A DNA stretch of 8,094 bases from Bryobacterales bacterium (GCA_903970295.1 CAJCHQ010000162.1:1-8094); one strand, 5' to 3'; numbered from the stretch's first letter, positions 1 through 6,886 are shown. The notes: generated from the letters alone by a model not told the origin. Translations and numbers: made by a program.

Positions 1-325
1 CCTCCCGCCCAGAAAAATCGCTCCCGAGCTACTCGTCTGGCATAACCGCCAAGCCAAATCGATGGTAACTGCTTTGGTACCAAATCTGGTGGCAGCTTCG
101 GCCCCTTAATTCTGAAGCTTGTGTTAAACGCATTCTGTGCGTCTAAAGTTTGCACAAAGTAGTTGCACGACCATCCGGAGCCACCAACAAGAAAATCTAG
201 GCACCGCAGAAAACCTATACTGGGCAATAGGAAATAAGAGAAAAAATTAGTGCTTGCATTGACAGCCCACGAGCGATTGGCATTGGTAGCCAATCTTAGG
301 TGCAATAGCGAAACAATGCGGTCCA
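1..325. other. left-edge region without a confident gene
   Basis: I see no recognisable gene family on either strand here. The plus-strand frames entering from the left edge close early, at about 45, 66 and 109, and have no recognisable C-terminus. One minus-strand frame is open throughout and is listed separately with low confidence. The right part of the stretch (about 259-306) has promoter-like hexamers and an inverted repeat, which fits a 5' regulatory region for the plus-strand TMEM43-like gene. Confidence 0.5.
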
Positions 326-326
326 T
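1..326 (-). CDS. possible partial hypothetical ORF running off the left edge (doubtful)
   Basis: Reading the minus strand from an ATG at 326-324, the frame has no stop for 108 codons and leaves the window at position 1. The predicted product begins MDRIVSLLHLRL. It has a hydrophobic stretch around residues 29-50, including NFFSYFLLPSIGF, followed by a Pro- and Arg-rich part with KLPPDLVPKQLP and ARRVARERFF. I recognise no family. Against it: the ribosome-binding site is weak (only GAAG upstream), the start would sit 26 bases from the divergent TMEM43-like start, and it would cover that gene's candidate promoter. An open frame of this length can occur by chance. It is listed because its far end cannot be seen. 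Confidence 0.2.
   Translation of the reverse strand, partial: MDRIVSLLHLRLATNANRSWAVNASTNFFSYFLLPSIGFLRCLDFLVGGSGWSCNYFVQTLDAQNAFNTSFRIKGPKLPPDLVPKQLPSIWLGGYARRVARERFFWAG
275..306 (+). promoter_or_regulatory. candidate promoter with overlapping inverted repeat, upstream of the TMEM43-like gene
   Basis: A TTGGCA hexamer (277-282; 5/6 match to the -35 consensus) is followed after 18 bases by TGCAAT (301-306; 4/6 match to the -10 consensus). A 7-bp perfect inverted repeat, GATTGGC (275-281) and GCCAATC (289-295) with a 7-base loop, overlaps the -35 and the spacer, where a repressor site could lie. A perfect TTGACA at 259-264 has no good -10 partner at usual spacing. This is pattern matching only. 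Confidence 0.25.
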
Positions 327-352
327 TGTCTTCACTTTTGATGAGGTCTCTT

Positions 353-1600
353 ATGCCCGACCATTTCAGCGACGACGGCAATAGTGTTAGCGAAGTTAGT
401 CCTGTCTGGGACGATTATCCAGACAATAATCCGAGCACAGCTCCTTCCCCAGTCTTCGATTCGGTTTGCGCGACAGTCTGTACGATCCTGGGAATCCTCT
501 GCCTGAGTTTTTCTATTTACTACCTGGTCAACCACGAGATGAGTGCCGCAAATGACCAGACTGCGCTCAAGTCCGGCGAGCAAACAGTTAGCGAACTGAG
601 TGCAACAAACGGGACGAGTCTCGACGGTAAGCTGGTTCACTTTTCCGGGCAGGCCAACCCGGATAAACCAATCAAAGATCCTGACACTGGCTTTTCCGCA
701 AAGGGTCTGCAGTTAAGTCGTAAAGTGGAAATCTGCGCCTGGAAAGAAGAGCAAACAACCGAGTACCGAAGTCGGTGGAGCGGCGGCCGAGACATGATTA
801 CCACTTACAAATACAAACTGGATTGGCAAGAAAATCCGGCGCCTTCTTCGAGCTTCCGCAATCAGGAAGGACACAAGAATCCTATTTTGATAGCGCTCAA
901 ATCTAAGAAGCTGTCAGCTGACAGAGTGACGATCGGTCAATATCTAGTTCCAGCTTCACTGATCGACTCGCTTCCGGCTTCGCAAAGCCTGAAGGTAACT
1001 GCTTGCGCCGCTAAAAATCTTGAGCAGAGTTTGAAAAGAAAAGCTCACGTTGAGCGTGGCGTCGTCTATTTCAGCGCGACTCCGAAAACGCCCAGTGTTG
1101 GTGATTTGAGGATTAGTTATTCGCTCGTGCCTGCAGGCGAAATCAGTCTCGTGGCTGGCAGACAGAAAAATAGTTTTGTGCCGTTCGTCGGTGCACACGC
1201 TCAAAGCCAGGTTTTCATAGTCAAACCTGGTATGGTCAAAGCCGCCCAGATGTTCAAGCAAGTCGAGGCAGAAGAGAAACACAACATAGTGATGGTCCGC
1301 TGTCTGGCTTCCTTTCTAATTCTGCTCGGTTTTGGTTTGCTTTACGCTCCGATGCAAGCCTTAATCGAGGCACATCCGATCTTCGGCCAGTTGTTTGCCG
1401 GTTCAGTCGTACCTTTGGTGTTGGTTGCGAGTTGCTTGCTTGTAGGATCGATCGCGACATTTTGCTGGCTGCGAGTCGATCCACACTTTGCGCTTGTGGC
1501 CTTCGGCATCGCGGCGTCCGCTTCTTTGGCAACGATTCTTTTGTGCAAATTTATGCCCGGCAATGCAGCAGCAGAGGCTATACGCCAACCCGGACTCTAA
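353..1600 (+). CDS. TMEM43-family (DUF1625) membrane protein
   Basis: I recognise this as a bacterial member of the TMEM43/LUMA family (Pfam TMEM43, formerly DUF1625); the biochemical role of bacterial members is unknown. The 415-residue product has an N-terminal membrane segment (about 35-59), a large extracytoplasmic domain, and three or more C-terminal membrane segments (about 314-334, 346-373, 377-399). Family motifs in the soluble domain are an aromatic TTYKYKLDW-like stretch (about 150-158), SSSFRNQEGHKNP (165-177) and PSVGDLRISY (247-256). The ATG at 353 is preferred because GAGG at 343-346 lies six bases before it; an upstream TTG at 326 and ATG at 341 in the same frame would add nine or four residues. 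It is monocistronic and converges with the minus-strand genes to its right. The TAA stop is at 1598-1600. The family assignment is firm; the function is not. Confidence 0.85.
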   Translation: MPDHFSDDGNSVSEVSPVWDDYPDNNPSTAPSPVFDSVCATVCTILGILCLSFSIYYLVNHEMSAANDQTALKSGEQTVSELSATNGTSLDGKLVHFSGQANPDKPIKDPDTGFSAKGLQLSRKVEICAWKEEQTTEYRSRWSGGRDMITTYKYKLDWQENPAPSSSFRNQEGHKNPILIALKSKKLSADRVTIGQYLVPASLIDSLPASQSLKVTACAAKNLEQSLKRKAHVERGVVYFSATPKTPSVGDLRISYSLVPAGEISLVAGRQKNSFVPFVGAHAQSQVFIVKPGMVKAAQMFKQVEAEEKHNIVMVRCLASFLILLGFGLLYAPMQALIEAHPIFGQLFAGSVVPLVLVASCLLVGSIATFCWLRVDPHFALVAFGIAASASLATILLCKFMPGNAAAEAIRQPGL

Positions 1601-1607
1601 AACGACT

Positions 1608-1619
1608 AGCTAATTAGCT
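1608..1619. repeat. 12-bp perfect palindrome after the TMEM43-like gene
   Basis: AGCTAATTAGCT is a perfect palindrome starting eight bases after the TMEM43-like stop codon. It is AT-rich and not followed by a strong T run on the plus strand, so it is at best a weak terminator element for that gene. Confidence 0.35.
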
Positions 1620-1623
1620 GCTT

Positions 1624-1659
1624 TGAAAAACCAGCTCATAGTGAAAAACTAGCTCACAG
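1624..1659. repeat. two tandem 18-bp repeats
   Basis: Two adjacent 18-base units (1624-1641 and 1642-1659) of the form TGAAAAAC-Y-AGCTCA-Y-AG differ at only two positions (1632/1650 and 1639/1657). The second unit contains the stop codon of the minus-strand RHAY-repeat ORF; in the first unit the same position reads TGG instead of TAG. The repeat lies in the convergent intergenic gap and probably arose by a short duplication. Confidence 0.6.
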
Positions 1660-1664
1660 TGAGC
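1644..1664 (-). terminator. weak candidate Rho-independent terminator of the RHAY-repeat ORF
   Basis: On the minus strand, GCTCACTGTGAGC (1664-1652) can fold into a stem of five base pairs with a three-base loop. It is followed by TAG and then five T residues (1648-1644). The stem overlaps the last codons of the ORF. The hairpin is short, so this is only suggestive. Confidence 0.3.
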
Positions 1665-2020
1665 GTGACGAAATTGCAGGTCGACTCGTAGGCATGCCGC
1701 TTAACTTCGGTGTCTCCAGGTTTGTGCACACCTTGATTTAACATCTGGTAGGCATGCCGAGGGCTGCCTGACTGGGGTGGCATGGTGCCGGAAGAACTGT
1801 GGAATGCACCGGCACGATAAGTTCGATGCAGACGAGCAGCGCGAGTTTGCGATTGAGGAGGCGCGATATTAGCCGATGGATTTTGCAGAGCCTTGTTCCG
1901 ATAGGCCGACCAAACATAGTAGCGGCGCCAGAGAGCAGCCATTTCCTGCTTGCTTACCTGGTAATCTGCAGTGCGATAGGCATGCCTGGTCGTGTTCAGG
2001 CTTTGAGTTTGGATATCCAA
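1649..2020 (-). CDS. small hypothetical protein with three RHAY motifs
   Basis: I do not recognise a family. The 123-residue product is basic and rich in Tyr, Arg, His and Gln. The motif RHAY occurs three times (residues 12-15, 88-91, 108-111), and related basic-x-x-Tyr stretches lie between them (WRRYYVWSAY at 31-40, HRTYRAGAF at 65-73). No signal peptide or membrane segment is visible. The start is a TTG at 2020-2018 with AGGTGG four bases upstream; no in-frame ATG lies upstream before a stop. Support for coding comes from the repeated motif with partly varied codons (AGG/CGG for Arg, TAT/TAC for Tyr), the ribosome-binding site, and a promoter-like pair about 80-100 bases upstream. It lies 136 bases downstream of the transporter gene on the same strand. 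It could still be a chance ORF over a repeated DNA word, since each motif contains the palindrome GGCATGCC. Confidence 0.42.
   Translation of the reverse strand: MDIQTQSLNTTRHAYRTADYQVSKQEMAALWRRYYVWSAYRNKALQNPSANIAPPQSQTRAARLHRTYRAGAFHSSSGTMPPQSGSPRHAYQMLNQGVHKPGDTEVKRHAYESTCNFVTLTVS
1689..1986. repeat. three copies of TAGGCATGCC
   Basis: The 10-mer TAGGCATGCC (plus strand) occurs at 1689-1698, 1749-1758 and 1977-1986. The palindromic core GGCATGCC otherwise appears in this window only inside the phosphohexomutase gene (4175-4182), as far as I could see. The spacings of 60 and 228 bases are multiples of three, matching the in-frame RHAY motifs of the small minus-strand ORF. Confidence 0.55.
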
Positions 2021-2062
2021 TGAACCACCTGCATTTAACTCAACTACTCTTTTTCATTCTAC

Positions 2063-2094
2063 AGCCTAAAGCTGACTCATCTGTGACTCAGGCT
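2063..2094 (-). promoter_or_regulatory. TGACTCA pair inside a possible leader hairpin
   Basis: Two copies of TGACTCA (2073-2079 and 2084-2090) start 11 bp apart, about one helical turn. AGCC near 2063-2066 and GGCT at 2091-2094 flank them and can pair. The near-palindromic heptamers can also pair with one central mismatch. If the upstream promoter is real, this lies in the 5' leader of the small RHAY-repeat gene; it could be a regulator site or an RNA structure. Confidence 0.25.
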
Positions 2095-2096
2095 CG

Positions 2097-2125
2097 AATG
2101 TAACTGAGGATCGAAAATAACTCAA
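2097..2125 (-). promoter_or_regulatory. candidate sigma70-type promoter for the RHAY-repeat ORF
   Basis: On the minus strand, TTGAGT (2125-2120; 4/6 match to -35) is followed by exactly 17 bases and then TACATT (2102-2097; 4/6 match to -10). Transcription would start near 2090, giving a leader of about 70 bases before the TTG start at 2020. It lies in the gap after the transporter gene, as expected if the small ORF is transcribed separately. Both hexamers are imperfect. Confidence 0.3.
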
Positions 2126-2156
2126 GCGGGAATGTGCGCTCCGATTCGCATGCTTT

Positions 2157-3061
2157 TCAGGTTTGCACACGACGTGCTGCCACGATCGAATCAACGAGAT
2201 AAATAACCAGAGCGCTCCAGATGCCGATAAAAGCCAACATGTGACCAGTGGTAAAAGTTTCCTTGAAAGCAAATACCGCCAGGAGAAATTGAAATGTCGG
2301 ACTCAAATATTGGAAAAAGCCCAAAGTGGAATAACGCAGCCTTTTAGTCGCACTGGCAAACGTGAGCAACGGAATCGTGGTTATCGGTCCGGCTAGAGCC
2401 ACAATCAGGTCCGAATGAGCATCCTTGAAAAATGCGAGATTGCCTTGAACAGCGCATATCGATAGGTAGAGAAGAGCCACTGGCGAAGCGAAAAGCGTTT
2501 CCACCGTCAGCCCCACAAGAGATTCAACCGGCGCCACTTTTCTCAAAGCACCATACGCACTGAAAGTAAGCGCCAAGAAAATAGAAATTCCGGGAATTGC
2601 TTTCGCCTGGAAAGTCAAGGCTGCGACAGCGATTAGAGCCAGAACGAAGGCAGCCTTTTGCGCCGGTCGCAGATATTCTTTGAAAAAGATGCGCCCCAAT
2701 ACGACGTTGACCAGGGGCGTCATAAAGTAACCTAAACTGCTTTGCAGAACAAGTTGATTGTTGACGGCCCAAATGAAGGCGAGCCAATTTGCACAGATCA
2801 AGGTGGCTGAGCAAAGCAAAATTAGACGCAGCCTTCGGTTACGCAAGGCATCACCAAACGCCCGAAACTTGTCTGCCACCAAAAGCAGTGGCAGCAAGAC
2901 GAACAGAGACCAGAGCGCTCGATGAGCGACCATCTGCATCGGCGGAATATGCGTAACCAGCTTCCAGTAGATTGACACCAATCCCAGAATAAATAGGTTA
3001 CGGTCGCGTAGACAGCGCCATCTAGCGTCTGCCTGCGTCCAGATGGTTCAAGTGACTCCAT
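2157..3061 (-). CDS. rarD: RarD-family EamA/DMT transporter, frameshifted near its start
   Basis: This is a RarD-type permease of the drug/metabolite transporter superfamily, an inner-membrane protein normally of about 300 residues and ten helices with uncertain substrate. The main frame (2981 to 2157) gives 274 residues with family hallmarks ANWLAFIWAVNN (64-75), SLGYFMTPLVNVVLGR (82-97) and GFFQYLSPTFQFLL (221-234), but lacks most of the first helix. That piece sits upstream in another frame: from ATG 3061 it reads a 26-residue start ending TVTYLFW, directly continuous in sense with LVSIYWK of the main frame. One missing G in the GGG run at 2985-2983 explains the break: restoring it gives a 301-residue protein reading LFWGLVSIYWK. 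The ATG is 10 bases after the ftsB-like stop, with no clear ribosome-binding site. It may be a recent pseudogene or a homopolymer sequence error; an internal TTG at 2981 could give a shortened product. Confidence 0.85.
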
Positions 3062-3071
3062 GCCGGGCGGG

Positions 3072-3353
3072 CTATTTGCCGATATGTACGATCACTTCGT
3101 CCGGTCCGGCCTGATTGAGCCTTTCCCGCGCCAGGCGTTCAATCCCCTTGGAAGAACGATAATTCGAGAGTCCGTCGCGCAACTCTTTGTTAATTTGCTG
3201 CGCCTGTGCCTGCCCCTTTCTCAAAGCGTTGCCTTGATCGCGCAAGAAGAATTGGCGCTCCACTGAATCTGAGATCGAGCGTCCGGCATTATAAAGAGCC
3301 AGGCAAGTGACAGCCAGAATCAATATTTCTCGAATTAGCCTTTGTTTGGTCAT
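3072..3353 (-). CDS. FtsB/DivIC-like septum formation initiator protein
   Basis: The 93-residue product has the layout of the septum formation initiator family: a short cytoplasmic N-terminus, one membrane helix (about 8-24), a Gln/Arg/Glu-rich coiled-coil segment (about 30-65), and the typical C-terminal block IERLARERLNQAGPDEVIV (71-89). In characterised bacteria FtsB or DivIC joins FtsL and FtsQ/DivIB to activate septal peptidoglycan synthesis; that role here is inferred from family. The ATG at 3353-3351 has AGAGG six bases upstream. The gene follows the phosphohexomutase stop by 13 bases and precedes the transporter start by 10, so all three should be co-transcribed. FtsB and DivIC cannot be separated from sequence alone, so no symbol is given. 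Confidence 0.85.
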   Translation of the reverse strand: MTKQRLIREILILAVTCLALYNAGRSISDSVERQFFLRDQGNALRKGQAQAQQINKELRDGLSNYRSSKGIERLARERLNQAGPDEVIVHIGK

Positions 3354-3366
3354 TCAGAACCTCTGC

Positions 3367-4836
3367 TCAATGCACTTTTAAGGCGGGCTTTTCGGTTGCG
3401 ACAGCTACTTTTTCGAGGTCAGCCAAAATGGCATCGACCTGGCTTCTGAAATCATTCATTACTTTGTCCATCCGATCGGCGGGTGCGCCTTCGGCATAGA
3501 GACGAATGAGAGGCTCTGTACCGCTCGGTCGAATCAGTAACCAGGTCTCGTCATCGAGATAGAGCTTGAGACCATCCAACCGGCTGACTCGGGTCACTTT
3601 TTCGCCAGCAAGGGTGGTCAGCGGATTCTCATTGATGCGCTGCATCAAACCTCTCTGAGTGCGATGATTCAATTTCAAATCACCGCGCAGATAAACCGGA
3701 TTGGTGCCAGCTTCCTCGAGCAAATCGCTCCATACCTGAGACAAAGGTTTGCCTTCATAGGCGAGCATCTCGATCAGCAAGATGTTTGCGAGAATGCCGT
3801 CCTTCTCTGGAATATGTCCTTTGACCGAAACACCACCGGATTCTTCACCACCGATTAAAACATCGCCGGCGCGCATGATCTCACCTATGTATTTGAAACC
3901 GACCGGCGTTTCGATCAGTTCAAGACCATACAATTTAGCCAGGCGATCGAGCAAATGTGTGGTGGCCACGGTGCGGACGATGGCGCCCTTCTGTCCATGA
4001 TTTTTAACGAGATGTCGGGTCAAAAGACAGAGCAGTTGATTCGGCGAAAAGAAATTGCCATTCTCGTCGATTACTGAAAAGCGGTCGGCATCACCATCAG
4101 TAGCCACACCGATATCCAATTTCTCCTTCTTGACCAAAGCCATGAGGTCTTTCAGGTATTCAGGTTTGGGTTCAGGCATGCCGCCACCGAACAATGGATC
4201 ACGCCAGTTATGCAAGATGCTGACTGACAAACCGCATTCGGCCAGAATTTTATCAAGATAATCGCGGCTGGTGCTGTAAAGCGCGTCATAACCGATCTTC
4301 AGTTTGCTGCGCGAAATTTTTTCCAGGTCGACCAGCAATTCAACTGCCGCCAAATATGGTGGCGCCGGATCGAAATATTCGACTTCCCGGTTTGGCACTT
4401 CATAGCCCACAGGAAGGTCCTGCAGATGTCCAACAATCGCATTTGTAATATCGTTAGTAGCTGGCCCGGCAAAATGGGGAATATATTTAAGCCCGCAATA
4501 TTCGGGCGGATTATGACTGGCAGTAAACTGAAGCGCTCCGGCAGTAGGTTCGTATTGTGTCGCCCAGGCAATGCAGGGCGTAGGCACATCACGTCTCGAG
4601 ACCTTGGCTTTCAGACCCATGTCCATCAAAATCTGAGCAGCGTGATAAGCAAATTTATCAGCCAGGAAGCGGGTATCGTAACCGATCAAGACGGGCAGAC
4701 CGACGCCATCACGATAATACGTATCGCGCATATACAGTCCCATTGCGTATACGGCTCGCTCAACGTTCTTGAACGTAAAATCCTCGGCAATGATTGCTCG
4801 CCAACCATCTGTGCCGAAAGTGATTACCTCTGACAT
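3367..4836 (-). CDS. phosphoglucomutase/phosphomannomutase (alpha-D-phosphohexomutase)
   Basis: A complete 489-residue cytosolic phosphohexomutase that interconverts hexose 1- and 6-phosphates. All four family signatures are present: the catalytic phosphoserine loop TASHNP (105-110, Ser107), the metal site DGDADR (247-252), the sugar-binding loop GGEESGG (329-335) followed by HIPEKDG, and the phosphate-binding loop RPSGTEP (436-442). The N-terminal FGTDGWR (7-13) is also typical. Substrate preference (glucose or mannose; glucosamine seems less likely given GEESGG) cannot be fixed from sequence. The frame stays open upstream to 4968, but the ATG at 4836-4834 is preferred: homology begins there, GGAG lies ten bases upstream, and it avoids a 113-base overlap with the preceding gene, leaving a gap of 19 bases. 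Its product would feed cell-wall, glycan or glycogen synthesis. It is followed by the ftsB-like gene 13 bases later. Confidence 0.93.
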   Translation of the reverse strand: MSEVITFGTDGWRAIIAEDFTFKNVERAVYAMGLYMRDTYYRDGVGLPVLIGYDTRFLADKFAYHAAQILMDMGLKAKVSRRDVPTPCIAWATQYEPTAGALQFTASHNPPEYCGLKYIPHFAGPATNDITNAIVGHLQDLPVGYEVPNREVEYFDPAPPYLAAVELLVDLEKISRSKLKIGYDALYSTSRDYLDKILAECGLSVSILHNWRDPLFGGGMPEPKPEYLKDLMALVKKEKLDIGVATDGDADRFSVIDENGNFFSPNQLLCLLTRHLVKNHGQKGAIVRTVATTHLLDRLAKLYGLELIETPVGFKYIGEIMRAGDVLIGGEESGGVSVKGHIPEKDGILANILLIEMLAYEGKPLSQVWSDLLEEAGTNPVYLRGDLKLNHRTQRGLMQRINENPLTTLAGEKVTRVSRLDGLKLYLDDETWLLIRPSGTEPLIRLYAEGAPADRMDKVMNDFRSQVDAILADLEKVAVATEKPALKVH

Positions 4837-4855
4837 ATATATTTTGCTCCGCCGG

Positions 4856-6886
4856 TCAATTTGAAAGATAACTCGAAACGTATTCTTGCACAGACTCCCA
4901 CGCTGTGCCTGCCTGGTGTCGATTTTTCCAAATCGGTTGCACGCGACGGGTGCCGGGCGACCAGACATGCGATGGAGTCAGGTTGGTTAGTTCATCTTCA
5001 GATTCAAATTGAATAACCGAACCATCTCGTCCATAGAAACGAAAACGAGGGCTGGCAACGGAGGCAGCCGACCACAGCCGATTGGCATCCTCGACAGAGT
5101 TGACCTTCTCTTTGCTCGGCAAATCTACGACCGGCTGAAACAAAGTGGTCATGCGGAAGCCGTCCGCGGCGAAAACCGCAGTAATAATATTCCAGCCGCC
5201 ATGGGCATCAGCCAGGCGACGCCGTTCGATGTGTTTGTCCCGCACGAGGTCGATGCTCCAGAACTGCCCGTCCGAGCGACAGACGCTCAGGCAGCCGTTG
5301 GGATCGATGCACAAAGCATCTCCAGCAGCTCGAATGCGACCAGTCGGGTCTCGCACGATCACACCTTGCCGATCGCATTCGGCAATCGAGTGACTGCGCC
5401 CCTGCCGATCAGTGCGCAAAAATCCCTCTGGACTGCCGTCTCTATCGTAATAGATACTGACACAACCGCCGGAAGCCGCCCGGATTTGGGTGACGCGACC
5501 CAGTTCGTCTTTTTCAACAACAGCACCACTGTCATAGCATTCAAATCGGCGACCATTGTCTAGAGTACGGGTGCTGGCGGCTTTACTATTGTTGCGCCGA
5601 AAAATCTGGCGCTGATGCTTGACTCGCCGTGACACCACGGGCAGTGCCATGCTCTGGCTCACGTGATCGGTCAACAAACCGGTAAAGGCGAGCTGATCGA
5701 CGGATTCATCTAGTTCAGTGAATTCATTAAGAGGATAGGCGCCATCTTCGACGTTGGCATCGGAGAACGCTTTGCCGACGATGTCAGTCAACGATTCGGC
5801 GATCGAAAAAGGCAGCGGATCGGCTTCGTATGCTGCTTGTAGCATAATCGGAATAGTCGGATCAATCTCATCATCGAGAGAAGATAAGTCCTCAGAATCC
5901 AGGGCGGAACTGCTCTCATCGGCATGTCTTCCATCGGACGAGAGATGACTGGCAGAAAGCCATTCGTTCAATTCTTTCAGCATCGACCTGAAGGCGCCGG
6001 CCGAATCGTCTCCCTGCGAGCCGTCGACGACATGACTGAGAGGCATGTCCAAACGCTCCGCCATGTCTAGATCCGAACCGACGGAGTATTCGCCCCCAGT
6101 GGGAACCGGTCCGATCGGCGTCTGCTCGCTCGTGGGTTCAGTCAAATTCTGTCGCAGCGCATCACTCACCTCGGTCGGCACGCTCACATCGCGGTTAACG
6201 GTTCTCGCCCACTCGAATTCGAAGTCAAAAGATTGCTTGATCGGTTTTTGCCGGAGCGACTTGACCAATTCGAATTCAGCTTCGACCGATTGAGAAGCCA
6301 GACCAAGAACTGCAGACTCGATCAAATGCTCGAGGGGATCAAGCGCGTGCGCAGCTTCAAGTTGCTTGATCGACGACGTGCCAACCGCGGCGATGGCATC
6401 GCCAGCTTCACATTCCACGATCGACTTGAGTTTGCCGATGTCTAAACCGCCAGTCGAATTATCACAAGGTTCGGACACTGAAAAAATGGAATCAGCAAGT
6501 TGGCTAAGAAGTGAGGCGGAACCGCCTGAAACCGAAGCATTTGCCCCGGATGCCGCCACCATATGTGGTGCGTCTGGCTGCGCCGCACGAATCGGGACCA
6601 GCCTTGAACCTGCTCGACCGGCAGAAACAAAACCGGGCTCCCAAGTGCCGCTGAGCAATTGATTTTCGCTATCGACTGCAGTTAAAGAAAGAAAATCTAA
6701 TAGTTCGAGCGAACCGGCAGCTTCAGCAACTTGGCTCTTCGAACCGGAAGCAACCGCGGTTTGCAAAAGATGTGGGTGCCACTTCTGTTGAGCAAATCCA
6801 GTGGCGGAAGTGATGGTTATCCCTGCTCTGCCTTGTCGGCGCCCTTGTGCCCGAAATTGGTGGCGCGGAAAGCTCGTGAACACCAT
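4856..6886 (-). CDS. large hypothetical protein with acidic disordered region and RHS-like D-x-x-G repeats
   Basis: I recognise no named family for this 676-residue protein. Residues 1-110 are Ala/Ser/Gly/Gln-rich; about 110-410 are acidic and Ser-rich with short helical stretches (DPLEHLIESAVLGL at 183-196), probably disordered; 417-430 are basic. Residues 441-546 carry a run of turn motifs, including DELGR (460-464), DRDGS (481-485), DRQGR (493-497), DRQGV (505-509), DPTGR (513-517) and DPNGC (528-532), reminiscent of RHS/YD-repeat beta strands. A further GRDGS (619-623) and a Trp-rich tail follow. No signal peptide or membrane helix is seen, which is unusual for RHS-like proteins. The ATG at 6886 is the first start after an in-frame stop, but its ribosome-binding site is weak and the true start could be further in. 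It lies 116 bases after the J-like gene and 19 before the phosphohexomutase gene. Confidence 0.75.
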   Translation of the reverse strand: MVFTSFPRHQFRAQGRRQGRAGITITSATGFAQQKWHPHLLQTAVASGSKSQVAEAAGSLELLDFLSLTAVDSENQLLSGTWEPGFVSAGRAGSRLVPIRAAQPDAPHMVAASGANASVSGGSASLLSQLADSIFSVSEPCDNSTGGLDIGKLKSIVECEAGDAIAAVGTSSIKQLEAAHALDPLEHLIESAVLGLASQSVEAEFELVKSLRQKPIKQSFDFEFEWARTVNRDVSVPTEVSDALRQNLTEPTSEQTPIGPVPTGGEYSVGSDLDMAERLDMPLSHVVDGSQGDDSAGAFRSMLKELNEWLSASHLSSDGRHADESSSALDSEDLSSLDDEIDPTIPIMLQAAYEADPLPFSIAESLTDIVGKAFSDANVEDGAYPLNEFTELDESVDQLAFTGLLTDHVSQSMALPVVSRRVKHQRQIFRRNNSKAASTRTLDNGRRFECYDSGAVVEKDELGRVTQIRAASGGCVSIYYDRDGSPEGFLRTDRQGRSHSIAECDRQGVIVRDPTGRIRAAGDALCIDPNGCLSVCRSDGQFWSIDLVRDKHIERRRLADAHGGWNIITAVFAADGFRMTTLFQPVVDLPSKEKVNSVEDANRLWSAASVASPRFRFYGRDGSVIQFESEDELTNLTPSHVWSPGTRRVQPIWKNRHQAGTAWESVQEYVSSYLSN

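Noticed and set aside
259..264. Perfect TTGACA as the -35 of the TMEM43-like gene
   Set aside because: No hexamer 16-19 bases downstream resembles TATAAT; the TTGGCA/TGCAAT pair nearby fits better.
1689..1986. TAGGCATGCC copies as a CRISPR or transposon-end array
   Set aside because: The repeats are only 10 bp, spacing is irregular (60 and 228 bases), and there are no spacers, transposase or flanking duplications.
2822..3061. Separate 79-residue minus-strand protein
   Set aside because: Only its first 26 residues make sense, as the missing RarD N-terminus; the remainder is RarD read out of frame.
4426..4833. 135-codon plus-strand ORF
   Set aside because: Antisense to the phosphohexomutase N-terminal half, whose catalytic motifs are unambiguous on the other strand.
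4837..4968. N-terminal extension of the phosphohexomutase frame (44 extra codons)
   Set aside because: Family homology starts at MSEVITFGTDGW. The extension would overlap the upstream gene by 113 bases, and a GGAG lies before the inner ATG.
5009..5563. 184-codon plus-strand ORF
   Set aside because: It lies antisense within the D-x-x-G repeat gene, shows no recognisable domain, and mirrors that gene's codon structure.
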